This document shows, one piece after another, positions 1 through 8,060 of a stretch of 64,000 bases of DNA (positions are counted from its first letter, which is position 1; each line of letters begins with the position of its first letter). The translations under genes were made by a program, and so were the position numbers. The DNA is from Vibrio sp. ED004 (lineage in GTDB: Bacteria; Pseudomonadota; Gammaproteobacteria; Enterobacterales; Vibrionaceae): contig NZ_CP066149.1 of NCBI RefSeq assembly GCF_023206395.1, positions 2,294,001 to 2,358,000 of the forward strand. The letters are read 5' to 3'. Below the pieces are notes generated by a model. The model did not search any database. It had not been told where the DNA came from and saw nothing but the letters and a program-made list of their open reading frames with translations.

Positions 1-167
1 CTGGCGCAATCCGCCACGGTATCACTCGCGCTCTTATGGAGTACGATGAAACTCTACGTCCTGCTCTACGTGCAGCTGGCTACGTTACTCGTGACGCTCG
101 TTGCGTTGAACGTAAGAAAGTTGGTCTACGTAAAGCACGTCGTAAACCTCAATTCTCTAAGCGTTAA
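1..167 (+). CDS. rpsI: 30S ribosomal protein S9, C-terminal part (5' end outside window)
   Basis: This is the last third of ribosomal protein S9, a small-subunit protein whose C-terminal tail reaches toward the P-site tRNA. The reading frame begins at base 3 with [15 protein letters not shown], continues through a basic stretch ([15 protein letters not shown]) and ends in the invariant FSKR tail before TAA. The ORF in another frame over the same bases is a shadow. A strong intrinsic terminator follows 55 bases downstream. The upstream part, and probably rplM, lie outside the window. Confidence 0.95.
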   Translation, partial: GAIRHGITRALMEYDETLRPALRAAGYVTRDARCVERKKVGLRKARRKPQFSKR

Positions 168-221
168 TTTTTCTTTACGAAAAAGTACACGCCCCCAGTT
201 TTATTACTGGAATTGTGGTTC

Positions 222-252
222 AAAGCTCGGCTATATGCCGGGCTTTTTGTTT
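222..252 (+). terminator. Intrinsic terminator of the rpsI operon
   Basis: A perfect 10-bp stem (AAAGCTCGGC paired with GCCGGGCTTT, one G-U pair) closes a TATAT loop and runs straight into a T-rich tract. It ends ribosomal protein transcription before the petABC promoter. Confidence 0.9.
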
Positions 253-371
253 TTATACCCCCGCTAAACGCTTTCCCTCCCTCGTTTTATTTCCAAATTC
301 TTATATTTTGAAAGCTTTTGTAACCCAATGTGCGCTTTGCCTCATGATTGTTACAAAAAGGTAGCTTTATC

Positions 372-400
372 TTGTCAAAAAGTAGGGTTTTATTTATCAT
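372..400 (+). promoter_or_regulatory. Predicted sigma-70 promoter of petABC
   Basis: TTGTCA (372-377) and TATCAT (395-400) are separated by exactly 17 bases, each with one mismatch to consensus. Transcription would start near 407, leaving a leader of about 90 nt before petA. This is the best match in the rpsI-petA gap, but it was found by eye only. Confidence 0.6.
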
Positions 401-497
401 TTGCCGTCAATAAATAGAACTAAATACATATTTTGTTAGCCATGCTCTTTAATCGGAATAATTTCAATCCATAAGGAGCAAATGGGAGAATGTTTGG

Positions 498-1088
498 ATG
501 AGCAACGCGCCTTTAAATAACGGTCGCAGGCGTTTCTTAACCGCAACAACAGCCGTTGTTGGTGGTTTAGGAGCAGCTGCTGTAGCCGTGCCTTTTATTA
601 AATCATGGAATCCGAGTGCCAAGGCGAAAGCTGCGGGCGCGCCGGTGGAAGTGGAAGTCAGTAAGTTGGAACCGGGACAAATGGTTCGTGTCGAGTGGCA
701 AGGTAAACCTGTATGGGTTGTACGCCGTGCTGAATCGGTATTAGAAAACCTAAAGTCTATTGGTGGTCAACTTCGTGACCCTCAATCTGAAGCTGAACAA
801 CAACCTGAATACGCACAGAACGAATTCCGTTCAATTAAGCCGGAATTCTTCGTTGCTGTTGGTTTCTGTACGCACTTAGGTTGTTCTCCAACTTACCTGC
901 CAGATTCTTTTGCAGAACAAGTTCAGGGTGTTAAGTCTGGTTTCTTCTGTCCGTGTCATGGTTCGAAATTTGATATGGCTGGTCGAGTATTCCAAGGCGT
1001 ACCTGCACCGTTGAACCTTGTTGTGCCAAAGCATATGTATTTAAGCGACACCAAGATCCTTATCGGTATTGACGAGGGAGATGCATAA
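498..1088 (+). CDS. petA: Ubiquinol-cytochrome c reductase, Rieske iron-sulfur subunit
   Basis: This is the Rieske subunit of the cytochrome bc1 complex, which takes an electron from ubiquinol at the Qo site and passes it to cytochrome c1 on the periplasmic side of the inner membrane. The 196-residue protein starts with a twin-arginine type signal (NGRRRFLT, residues 8-15) and a single N-terminal membrane helix (about 17-34), typical of Rieske proteins exported folded by Tat. The cluster ligands are visible as CTHLGC (C124, H126, with disulfide C129) and CPCHG (C151, disulfide C153, H154). The gene is first in petABC and overlaps petB by one base (TAATG), so the two are probably translationally coupled. 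Confidence 0.97.
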   Translation: MSNAPLNNGRRRFLTATTAVVGGLGAAAVAVPFIKSWNPSAKAKAAGAPVEVEVSKLEPGQMVRVEWQGKPVWVVRRAESVLENLKSIGGQLRDPQSEAEQQPEYAQNEFRSIKPEFFVAVGFCTHLGCSPTYLPDSFAEQVQGVKSGFFCPCHGSKFDMAGRVFQGVPAPLNLVVPKHMYLSDTKILIGIDEGDA

Positions 1089-2353
1089 TGCAAGGACTAC
1101 TAGACTGGGTAGAAAAACGTATACCCGCGATGAATGCTTACAAAAAGCACTTATCTGAATACCCAATGCCTAAGAACTTTAACTTTTGGTACCTTTTCGG
1201 TTCTTTGGCAATGTTGGTGTTAGTTAACCAAATCCTTACAGGTATTTGGCTGACAATGAACTACGTACCGTCTGGCGACGGTGCATTTGCTTCTGTTGAA
1301 TACATCATGCGTGATGTGGAATACGGCTGGCTACTACGTTACATGCACTCGACGGGCGCTTCGGCATTCTTCGTTGTTATCTACTTGCACATGTTCCGTG
1401 GTCTAATTTACGGTTCTTACCAAAAACCTCGTGAGCTACTTTGGATCTTCGGTATGTTGATCTTCTTAGTGCTTATGGCTGAGGCTTTCATGGGTTACTT
1501 ACTACCATGGGGTCAAATGTCTTACTGGGGTGCTCAGGTAATCATTTCTCTGTTTGGTGCGATCCCTGTTATCGGTGATGACCTAACGCTTTGGATCCGT
1601 GGTGACTACATCATCTCTGGTGCAACGCTGAACCGTTTCTTCGCACTGCACGTTATCGCACTACCAATTGTTCTTCTGCTGCTTATCGTACTTCACGTAC
1701 TGGCTCTGCACGAAGTGGGTTCGAATAACCCAGACGGTATCGAGACTAAGCTTCCGAAAGGCACAATGGGCGACGACTACAAAACTCAGTTCCCATTCCA
1801 CAAGGATTACACTAAGAAATACGACATCATCGACTCTATTCCTTTCCACCCATACGGGACTGTGAAAGATATGGTAGGTGTTGCTGGTTTCCTATTCTTG
1901 TTCTGTTATGTGCTGTTCTTTAACCCAGAGATGGGTGGATACTTCCTTGAGCCGCCTAACTTTGAAGCTGCAAACCCACTGAAAACACCAGAGCACATTG
2001 CTCCAGTTTGGTACTTCACGCCGTTCTACGCTGTACTTCGTGCTGTTCCTGATAAGCTGCTAGGTGTAGTAGCAATGGGCGCTTCGATTGTTGTGCTATT
2101 CCTACTGCCATGGTTCGACCGTTGTAAAGTGCGCTCTTACCGTTACCGTAGCAAACTGCATTTGATTAACATCATCCAATTCACAATAAGCTTTATTGCG
2201 CTTGGTGTACTTGGTGCGCTTCCAGCAACGCCAACATACACGCTACTAGCTCAAATCTTTAGCTTAGGTTACTTCATGTTCTTCGTTCTACTGTGGTTCT
2301 ACAGTAAAAATGAAGCGACGAAACCATTACCAGAAAGGGTGACATTCAAATGA
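1088..2353 (+). CDS. petB: Ubiquinol-cytochrome c reductase, cytochrome b subunit
   Basis: Cytochrome b is the membrane core of the bc1 complex and carries hemes bL and bH and the Qo and Qi quinone sites. The 421-residue protein has eight predicted membrane helices. Four heme-ligand histidines are in the expected helix positions: H87 and H101 in helix B, H188 and H203 in helix D. The Qo motif that is PEWY in most mitochondrial and alphaproteobacterial proteins reads PVWY here (306-309). The gene overlaps petA by one base and petC by four (ATGA), a tight three-gene operon. Confidence 0.97.
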   Translation: MQGLLDWVEKRIPAMNAYKKHLSEYPMPKNFNFWYLFGSLAMLVLVNQILTGIWLTMNYVPSGDGAFASVEYIMRDVEYGWLLRYMHSTGASAFFVVIYLHMFRGLIYGSYQKPRELLWIFGMLIFLVLMAEAFMGYLLPWGQMSYWGAQVIISLFGAIPVIGDDLTLWIRGDYIISGATLNRFFALHVIALPIVLLLLIVLHVLALHEVGSNNPDGIETKLPKGTMGDDYKTQFPFHKDYTKKYDIIDSIPFHPYGTVKDMVGVAGFLFLFCYVLFFNPEMGGYFLEPPNFEAANPLKTPEHIAPVWYFTPFYAVLRAVPDKLLGVVAMGASIVVLFLLPWFDRCKVRSYRYRSKLHLINIIQFTISFIALGVLGALPATPTYTLLAQIFSLGYFMFFVLLWFYSKNEATKPLPERVTFK

Positions 2354-3087
2354 AAAAGTGGATTGTAATTTTATTTGCTATGTTGCCGTCATTGGCGATG
2401 GCAGCGGGTGCAAACGTACCATTAGACAAAGCAAACAACGACTTAACAGATAAAGCTTCATTGCAAAATGGCGCTAAGATGTTCATGAACTACTGTTTTG
2501 CTTGTCACTCAACGCAGTACCAGCGCTATGAACGTGTTGCGAATGATTTAGAGATCCCAGTTGATCTAATGAAGGAAAACCTAATTTTCGACCCTGAAGC
2601 GAAAATCGGTAGCTTGATGGTTAACGCGATGCCTTCAGAGCAAGCGGCAAGTTGGTTTGGTGCTCCGCCACCTGACCTAACCTTGGTTGCTCGTGTTCGT
2701 GGTGCCGATTGGCTATACACGTATCTTCGTACTTTCTATGAAGATCCATCACGTCCATTTGGTGTGAACAACATTGTTTTCCCAAGTGTTGGTATGCCGC
2801 ACGTTCTTGAAGAGCTGCAAGGTATCCCGACACCAATCTACGATACTCACATGGTAGATGGTGAAGAGGTAACTGTGGTTGTTGGTACTGAAACTGACGG
2901 TTCTGGTGAACTAAGTTCCGGTGAATACGACGAAGCGGTTCGTGACCTTGTTAACTTTTTGGTTTACTCAGGCGACCCTGTTCAACTTGAGCGTCACGCT
3001 ATGGGTTGGTGGGTAATGGCCTTCTTAGTCATCTTCACTATCATCGTGATTTTGCTTAAGAAAGAGTATTGGCGTGATGTGCACTAA
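2350..3087 (+). CDS. petC: Ubiquinol-cytochrome c reductase, cytochrome c1 subunit
   Basis: Cytochrome c1 accepts electrons from the Rieske protein and passes them to soluble or membrane cytochrome c. The 245-residue protein has a cleavable Sec signal (residues 1-18, ending AMA), a CFACH heme c attachment motif (C49, C52, H53) and a C-terminal membrane anchor (about 216-235) ending in the basic tail KKEYWRDVH. The start codon overlaps the petB stop. It is the last gene of petABC; an intrinsic terminator follows at 3131. Confidence 0.96.
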   Translation: MKKWIVILFAMLPSLAMAAGANVPLDKANNDLTDKASLQNGAKMFMNYCFACHSTQYQRYERVANDLEIPVDLMKENLIFDPEAKIGSLMVNAMPSEQAASWFGAPPPDLTLVARVRGADWLYTYLRTFYEDPSRPFGVNNIVFPSVGMPHVLEELQGIPTPIYDTHMVDGEEVTVVVGTETDGSGELSSGEYDEAVRDLVNFLVYSGDPVQLERHAMGWWVMAFLVIFTIIVILLKKEYWRDVH

Positions 3088-3090
3088 TTG

Positions 3091-3099
3091 TGCTATAAT
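3091..3099 (+). promoter_or_regulatory. Extended -10 promoter element between petC and sspA
   Basis: TGCTATAAT (3091-3099) is a perfect extended -10 sequence just after the petC stop. No good -35 box is seen at the usual distance, as expected for an extended -10 promoter. A transcript from about 3106 would meet the terminator at 3131-3160 before reaching sspA, so the site may give a short or attenuated RNA. Confidence 0.45.
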
Positions 3100-3130
3100 A
3101 CCGTGCTAATTCCCAAATTATGTTAATGTT

Positions 3131-3164
3131 CAATGGAGGCTTTAGGCCTCCATTGTTTTTATTT
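3131..3164 (+). terminator. Intrinsic terminator after petABC
   Basis: A 10-bp perfect stem (CAATGGAGGC with GCCTCCATTG) and a five-base loop are followed by TTTTT. It separates petABC from sspAB, or attenuates read-through into sspA. Confidence 0.88.
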
Positions 3165-3184
3165 AAAGTGTACTGGAGGGCTCC

Positions 3185-3820
3185 ATGGCTGTAGCTGCCA
3201 ATAAACGTTCTGTAATGACTCTTTTCTCAAGTGCTTCTGATATGTATAGCCATCAGGTGCGCATCGTTCTTGCTGAAAAAGGCGTAAGTGTTGAAGTTGA
3301 GTTGGTTGATGAGAAAAATCTACCAGCAGAGCTTGTTGAACTGAACCCGTACAAATCAGTACCAACTCTTGTTGATCGTGAGCTTGCTCTATACGACTCA
3401 AAGATCATCATGGAATACCTAGATGAGCGTTTTCCTCATCCACCATTGATGCCTGTATACCCGGTTGCTCGTGGTAACAGTCGTCTAATGATGTACCGCA
3501 TTGAGCGTAACTGGTATTCAGTTGCAGAGAAGATCGTTAAAGGCAACGCTGAAGAATCTGAAGCAGCTCGCGTTAAATTACGCAACGACCTACTGACTCT
3601 TGCACCAATCTTCGCTGAGTATGAATACTTCATGAGCGAAGAGTTTAGCCTAATTGATTGCTACCTAGCTCCGCTACTATGGCGTTTACCTGAGCTTGGT
3701 ATTGAACTGATTGGCCCTGGTTCTAAAGAACTTAAAGTTTACATGAACCGCGTATTTGAACGTGATTCATTCCTAGCTTCTCTAACTGAAGCTGAGCGCG
3801 AGATGCGACTCGTTCGCTAA
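3185..3820 (+). CDS. sspA: Stringent starvation protein A
   Basis: SspA is an RNA polymerase-associated protein with a glutathione S-transferase fold that helps transcription under starvation and acid stress. The 211-residue product has the thioredoxin-like N-terminal domain (about 10-88) and the all-helical C-terminal domain (about 95-205). The exposed PHP motif important for function in E. coli is at residues 84-86 (ERFPHPPLMP). The ATG start is preceded by GGAGGG. It lies five bases ahead of sspB, the usual operon. Confidence 0.96.
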   Translation: MAVAANKRSVMTLFSSASDMYSHQVRIVLAEKGVSVEVELVDEKNLPAELVELNPYKSVPTLVDRELALYDSKIIMEYLDERFPHPPLMPVYPVARGNSRLMMYRIERNWYSVAEKIVKGNAEESEAARVKLRNDLLTLAPIFAEYEYFMSEEFSLIDCYLAPLLWRLPELGIELIGPGSKELKVYMNRVFERDSFLASLTEAEREMRLVR

Positions 3821-3825
3821 GCGTT

Positions 3826-4320
3826 ATGGATATTTCAAATATGACACCACGCCGTCCATACATGCTTCGTGCATTTTACGATTGGCTGGTTGATAACGAA
3901 TTGACTCCTCACCTTGTTGTTGAAGCAACATTACCGGGTGTGCGAGTACCAGAAGAGTTTGTTCAAGATGGTCAGATCATTCTGAACATCGCGCCTCGTG
4001 CTGTTGGACAACTTGAACTGGGTAACGAAGCTGTGACGTTTAGTGCACGCTTTAGTGGTCGCCCACACTCTGTGATCGTGCCACTTTACGCAGTACAAGC
4101 GATTTACGCTCGTGAGAACGGTGCTGGCACCATGTTTGAACCTGAAGAGGCTTACATGGAAGCGTTTGAAGAAGGGATTGAAGAAACTCCTTTTGAAGAA
4201 CCAGAAAAAGGCCCATCTTTGAGCGTAGCAACGGCAGACGTAGATGCTGAAGAGCCAGACTCAGACCCTGAGCCACCTCGTCCAGCAAAAGGTCGCCCAA
4301 GCCTTCGTGTTATCAAATAA
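3826..4320 (+). CDS. sspB: ClpXP protease specificity-enhancing factor SspB
   Basis: SspB is the adaptor that captures ssrA-tagged polypeptides and hands them to the ClpXP protease. The 164-residue protein has the dimeric substrate-binding domain (about 5-110), a long acidic, proline-rich linker and the C-terminal ClpX-binding tail RPSLRVIK, nearly identical in type to the E. coli tail. It is cotranscribed with sspA. A bidirectional terminator lies about 190 bases downstream, after a palindromic repeat. Confidence 0.95.
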   Translation: MDISNMTPRRPYMLRAFYDWLVDNELTPHLVVEATLPGVRVPEEFVQDGQIILNIAPRAVGQLELGNEAVTFSARFSGRPHSVIVPLYAVQAIYARENGAGTMFEPEEAYMEAFEEGIEETPFEEPEKGPSLSVATADVDAEEPDSDPEPPRPAKGRPSLRVIK

Positions 4321-4327
4321 TGGTAGC

Positions 4328-4492
4328 TATACCAATCACAGTAAGTAAGTGATCAAAGATAGCGCAGGAAAAAAGCTTGAGAGCAAGGTAGAATTTTTTG
4401 GTAAGTAGTTATTCTACAATCAAAAATTTTAACGCAGTTATCAAGTTTTTTAACAAGCTAGGGTGACCAGTTATTTACTACGATTGGTATTA
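4328..4492. repeat. Full-length imperfect palindromic repeat (MITE-like)
   Basis: The ends are inverted repeats that begin ATACCAATC (left) and finish GATTGGTAT (right), about 20 of 27 terminal bases pairing. The complementarity continues inward: the A-rich GCTTGAG and AATTTTTTG stretches of the left arm mirror those of the right, and the centre holds GGTAAGTAGTTATTCTAC. Thus about 165 bases could fold as one long hairpin. No ORF is present. Dispersed repeats with such ends occur in Vibrio intergenic DNA to my knowledge, but no other copy of this one is in the window. Confidence 0.6.
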
Positions 4493-4507
4493 CATAACGA
4501 ACCAAAT

Positions 4508-4540
4508 AAAAAAGCAGCGACTCGTCGCTGCTTTTTCTTT
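4508..4540. terminator. Bidirectional terminator between sspB and dolP
   Basis: AGCAGCGA and TCGCTGCT form an 8-bp stem around CTCG, extended by A runs on the left and T runs on the right, so the hairpin has a U-tract for either strand. It serves sspAB on the plus strand and the lpoA-yraN-diaA-dolP unit on the minus strand. Confidence 0.9.
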
Positions 4541-4581
4541 TTGTGCAATACGCTGCTTTCTACAAGCCTTCAAATAAAACG

Positions 4582-5187
4582 CTAGTTAACGGCTGTCTCT
4601 TCTTCACCATATTCAAACGCTCGGATCACCTGTTTTACACCAGAGACATTGCGAGCCACTTCGGTTGCGATATCCGCATGCTCGCGAGAAACTAGTCCAA
4701 GCAGGAAGACCTCTGAATCCTCAGTAATTACCTTCACTTTAATACCATTTAACTCAGCATTAGCCAGTAGTGCAGATTTCACCTTAGTAGTAATCCAACT
4801 GTCGTTACTGATGGCACTGATAGACAATGGTTGTTTAACTCGAACCTGATTGTGGATGCTCTCTACACCAGCTACATCTTTAGCTTGGCTTTCAAAAGCA
4901 CGGCGCTCGGCGTCTGTGGTCGCTTGTCCCATCAGTACAACTGAACCTCGGTAAGAGCTCGCTGTGATGCGAACATTGCCACGGTAAGGTTGTTTGTTGG
5001 TGATGGCCGCGACTTCAAATTCGATATTGTTGTCGTTCCAAATCTCTTTAGTGGTTCGAGTGTCCGTGACTAGGTTTGCAGTGGTTGCTGCACCAGCAAT
5101 GAAAATGCCAGCACAACCAGATAGGGACAGTGTAAGTAGCGAAACACTAATCAGCTTAAACAGCCTCATAGGGGTTAATGATTTCAT
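4582..5187 (-). CDS. dolP: BON-domain outer membrane lipoprotein DolP (YraP)
   Basis: DolP is an outer membrane lipoprotein that supports envelope integrity in E. coli and concentrates at anionic lipid near the division site. The 201-residue product has a lipoprotein signal with lipobox LSGC (Cys about residue 25) and two BON domains (about 48-118 and 125-193). The start may be the ATG at residue 1 or at residue 7 (MRLFK), since both give a good signal peptide. It lies 16 bases after diaA, in the same order as yraM-yraN-diaA-yraP in E. coli. Confidence 0.92.
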   Translation of the reverse strand: MKSLTPMRLFKLISVSLLTLSLSGCAGIFIAGAATTANLVTDTRTTKEIWNDNNIEFEVAAITNKQPYRGNVRITASSYRGSVVLMGQATTDAERRAFESQAKDVAGVESIHNQVRVKQPLSISAISNDSWITTKVKSALLANAELNGIKVKVITEDSEVFLLGLVSREHADIATEVARNVSGVKQVIRAFEYGEEETAVN

Positions 5188-5203
5188 TGTGATGCTCCGT
5201 ATA

Positions 5204-5794
5204 TCACTCTTCGTGAGCAGGGAAGAGTACTTGATCGATTAGGTCACATAGGCAGTGCAGTGTCACCATGTGTACTTCATGAATGCGCGCGGTACGGTGT
5301 GAAGGGATACGAATTTCGACATCGTGTTCACCAAGTAAACCTGCCATTTCACCACCATCTTTACCCGTAAAGGCGATGATCGTCATGTCACGAGTTACTG
5401 CCGCTTCCATTGCCTTGATGATGTTCTTGCTGTTACCGCTGGTAGAGATAGCTAACAGGATATCGCCAGTTTGACCAAACGCACGTACCTGCTTAGAGAA
5501 GATCTCTTCATAGTGGTAGTCGTTAGCAACTGCCGTTAGCGTGGTGTTGTCTGCCATTAGCGCCATCGCTGGAAGGCTAGGGCGCTCGGTTTCAAAGCGA
5601 TTAAGTAGGCACGATACAAATTGCTGAGCATTCGACGCCGAACCACCATTACCACAACAAAGAATTTTGTTTCCGTTAAGCAAGGTTGCAACCATGGCTT
5701 GAGCGGCATGCGTGATTGCGTCTGGCAGTGCTTCTGCAGCCGCAATTTGGATTTGAATACTTTCTGTAAAACTTTCTTTAATGCTGTCTAGCAT
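5204..5794 (-). CDS. diaA: DnaA initiator-associating protein DiaA (SIS domain)
   Basis: DiaA binds DnaA and promotes its ordered assembly at oriC. The protein is a single SIS (sugar isomerase) domain related to phosphoheptose isomerase GmhA, visible as [14 protein letters not shown] near residues 47-60 and [10 protein letters not shown] near 110-119. I chose the ATG at 5794 (MLDSIKESF) because it gives 196 residues, the E. coli DiaA length; the longer reading frame overlaps yraN. It follows yraN with a two-base gap. A gmhA role is less likely given this context. Confidence 0.93.
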   Translation of the reverse strand: MLDSIKESFTESIQIQIAAAEALPDAITHAAQAMVATLLNGNKILCCGNGGSASNAQQFVSCLLNRFETERPSLPAMALMADNTTLTAVANDYHYEEIFSKQVRAFGQTGDILLAISTSGNSKNIIKAMEAAVTRDMTIIAFTGKDGGEMAGLLGEHDVEIRIPSHRTARIHEVHMVTLHCLCDLIDQVLFPAHEE

Positions 5795-5796
5795 GT

Positions 5797-6195
5797 TTAT
5801 CCTTGGGTAATCGCGTTTTGAATCCAATTGATATTGTCATTCGGCCCTTCAATGGCAACGATATCAAATCTGAAATCTGTAGAGTGCACCGACAGGCCTT
5901 GCTGCATCAGCCAAATATTAGCTGTTTTGAGTAGCTTCTGTGACTTCTTGGCTGTCACCATTTCTGCGGCATGTCCGTAGCGGGTTTGCTTGCGGTATTT
6001 TACCTCGGCAAACACAATCGTGTTGTTATGGCGCATTATAAGATCAATCTCGCCACATTTTGCTATGAAGTTTTCTTGAATTAACGATAAACCGTGGTTA
6101 ATCAGATAAGATTTTGCCACGGCCTCGTATTTATCACCCACCTGTTTGTGGGTGATAGTTGGTTTCGCTAAGAACGTTCGGCTAAAAAGCCCCAT
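5797..6195 (-). CDS. yraN: YraN family putative endonuclease (UPF0102)
   Basis: This small protein (132 residues) belongs to UPF0102, a nuclease-like fold related to Holliday junction resolvases; its cellular role is not established. The family's catalytic-type residues are visible in GEIDLI and FAEVKYR, matching the E-D-ExK pattern. The ATG at 6195 (MGLFSRTF) was chosen over the longer frame because it gives the usual family length. It overlaps the 3' end of lpoA by 14 bases and sits two bases before diaA. Confidence 0.9.
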   Translation of the reverse strand: MGLFSRTFLAKPTITHKQVGDKYEAVAKSYLINHGLSLIQENFIAKCGEIDLIMRHNNTIVFAEVKYRKQTRYGHAAEMVTAKKSQKLLKTANIWLMQQGLSVHSTDFRFDIVAIEGPNDNINWIQNAITQG

Positions 6196-7999
6196 GCTCT
6201 GCCCAGCTGATTTCACGTTGAACAACACAGTTGTTGTCGATAGTGAGCACACCTGTTTCACCTGGAATACTGTAACCCTGAACTGCCTTCATCTGTGGAA
6301 GAGCATCCATTAGGTAGTAAGCATCCATTCCAAGTGCTTGCAGACGTTTTTGGCCATTTGAGTATGAAGGCCATAGGTCGTTTAGCTCTTTGTTAAGCTC
6401 GTTCTTGTTCTCAACCAATAGTGGGATGTCGCTGTAGAATACACCTGTCAGGTCTTCATACTGCTTATCACCACTGTTACTGCGTGAGTTCGAGAACAGA
6501 GCAGGCTGGCTAGCATCTGGGTTAATCGCCACTTCAATGAAAGGCTTGATCAACGTTAGCTCTGAGTTCTTAGCCACAATGTAAACTGAATCGATGTCAC
6601 GACGGCTGCGCGGCTCAGTTTCTAGATCAAGGTTAAGTAGACCGTCCATTTGAGCGATACGTTGTTGGCTCTCTTGTAAACCGAATACCTGATTCACATT
6701 ACGCTGTAGTTGACGCTTGTCTGAGAAGAAGCTGATTGCTACATCGTTGCTGCTGTATTTTTTCCACTCTTCTTTAAACGCTTGTTCAACGCGATCACCG
6801 AGACGTCCTTTTGGAGCAAGGATAAGCGGATACTTGTAGCCTTGAGCAAAAAGATGCTTCGCTGCTTGAGCTACTTCTTGTTCAGGCGATAGAGCGAGAT
6901 AGCAAATATTGGTATCAGGCTCTAGTTGAGTTGGAATGTTCAGAGCTAAAGCTGGAATCGAGTTCTCGTGGTTTTTCTGTGCTTGCTGAAGTTTAGTGAT
7001 GTTGCTCTTAATCAGCGGGCCAACAATGAAATCAACGTTGTTCTCTTCCAGTGTCGCTTTGATCTCAGCGGCACTTTGCACGTTGGTATCCATTACTGTC
7101 AGCGTTGCATCTTCTTCGCGTTCTTTGTCGTTCATCATCGCAAAGATGAAGCCATCACGTACCAGTTGTGCTTGCTTACCGTATTTACCCGTTAGCGGCA
7201 GCAACAGTGCAGTGCTAGTTGGCTTGCTGATCTCTAGCGCCAAGATGTCGGTGATCGCTTGAGGTGTGTAAGTAGCAGCAGGATGCTGAGGGTTCTCTGC
7301 TAACCAATCCGACAGGGTTTCCTGTAGGTTTGGTAAATTCGAGTTCAGCGTCTTCATGTAGATAGCCAGTTGCAACCAGCCTGAAAGCACATCTTCTGTC
7401 GGCGATGTTTTCAGTTCTAGAATCTCGTATTGAGAGTAGCTATTCAGGTTTTGCCAAATACGGTCGGCAGTTTGCTGTTGAAGCTCTTCATCAGCGTCTA
7501 GGTACTCTGAATAGAGCACTAATTCACGGCTTGCCTCGAAATACTCACTCTTCATCTCTGAGATGTTCGCGCGTAGCTCGTGATAATCTTTCCACTGTTC
7601 GTTAGGCAGTTTCCACCAAGGTTGGAAATTCAGTTGGCTATAAGCTTGATCAGGCTGTGAGTTATTGACTAACAGCTGAGCGCGAGCTAATTGCCATTCC
7701 GCTTGTTGAACTTCAGTGAGCTCTTGTTTTGCTAAGCGTTTGATAAGCAGCGTTGCTTGATCGGTTTTCCCAGCTTGCACAGAAGACTTAAGCGCCATGA
7801 TTAACCAGTCGTTTTGTAGACTTCCTTTGCTACTATCCGCCTGCATCATGTAACTTTCAGTTGATTGCGCTGGATCTAGTGTAATATCAACGCTCGTTGG
7901 TGCTTGAGGACCTGAAGAACAAGCCGCCAATGTAATTGCTAATGCAATTGGAGTTAGTAAGCGTGGTACACTGAGTCTCTTATGGTTCATCGTTGCCAT
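6182..7999 (-). CDS. lpoA: Penicillin-binding protein activator LpoA
   Basis: LpoA is an outer membrane lipoprotein that reaches through the periplasm and activates the transpeptidase PBP1a. The 605-residue protein has a lipoprotein signal (lipobox LAAC, Cys about 27), an N-terminal TPR-like helical half (about 45-255) and a C-terminal half resembling a type I periplasmic binding protein (about 265-590, beginning TALLLPLTGKYGKQAQ). The start may instead be the ATG three codons on (MNHKR). It heads the lpoA-yraN-diaA-dolP unit and is divergent from rsmI across 61 bases. Confidence 0.94.
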   Translation of the reverse strand: MATMNHKRLSVPRLLTPIALAITLAACSSGPQAPTSVDITLDPAQSTESYMMQADSSKGSLQNDWLIMALKSSVQAGKTDQATLLIKRLAKQELTEVQQAEWQLARAQLLVNNSQPDQAYSQLNFQPWWKLPNEQWKDYHELRANISEMKSEYFEASRELVLYSEYLDADEELQQQTADRIWQNLNSYSQYEILELKTSPTEDVLSGWLQLAIYMKTLNSNLPNLQETLSDWLAENPQHPAATYTPQAITDILALEISKPTSTALLLPLTGKYGKQAQLVRDGFIFAMMNDKEREEDATLTVMDTNVQSAAEIKATLEENNVDFIVGPLIKSNITKLQQAQKNHENSIPALALNIPTQLEPDTNICYLALSPEQEVAQAAKHLFAQGYKYPLILAPKGRLGDRVEQAFKEEWKKYSSNDVAISFFSDKRQLQRNVNQVFGLQESQQRIAQMDGLLNLDLETEPRSRRDIDSVYIVAKNSELTLIKPFIEVAINPDASQPALFSNSRSNSGDKQYEDLTGVFYSDIPLLVENKNELNKELNDLWPSYSNGQKRLQALGMDAYYLMDALPQMKAVQGYSIPGETGVLTIDNNCVVQREISWAEHGAF

Positions 8000-8060
8000 G
8001 AGTTCTTTAAATTCCGTATAAATTTGTATCTATATTAATCGTTGAAGTGATGGTAAACAA

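Larger units (their letters stand above)
168..497. other. rpsI-petA intergenic region
   Basis: These 330 bases hold the rpsI terminator (222-252), an AT-rich spacer and the petABC promoter (372-400). No ORF or RNA gene beyond these is supported. The petA leader of about 90 nt contains two out-of-frame ATGs (482 and 490) just ahead of the true start; the second opens a three-codon ORF ending in TGA. Confidence 0.6.
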
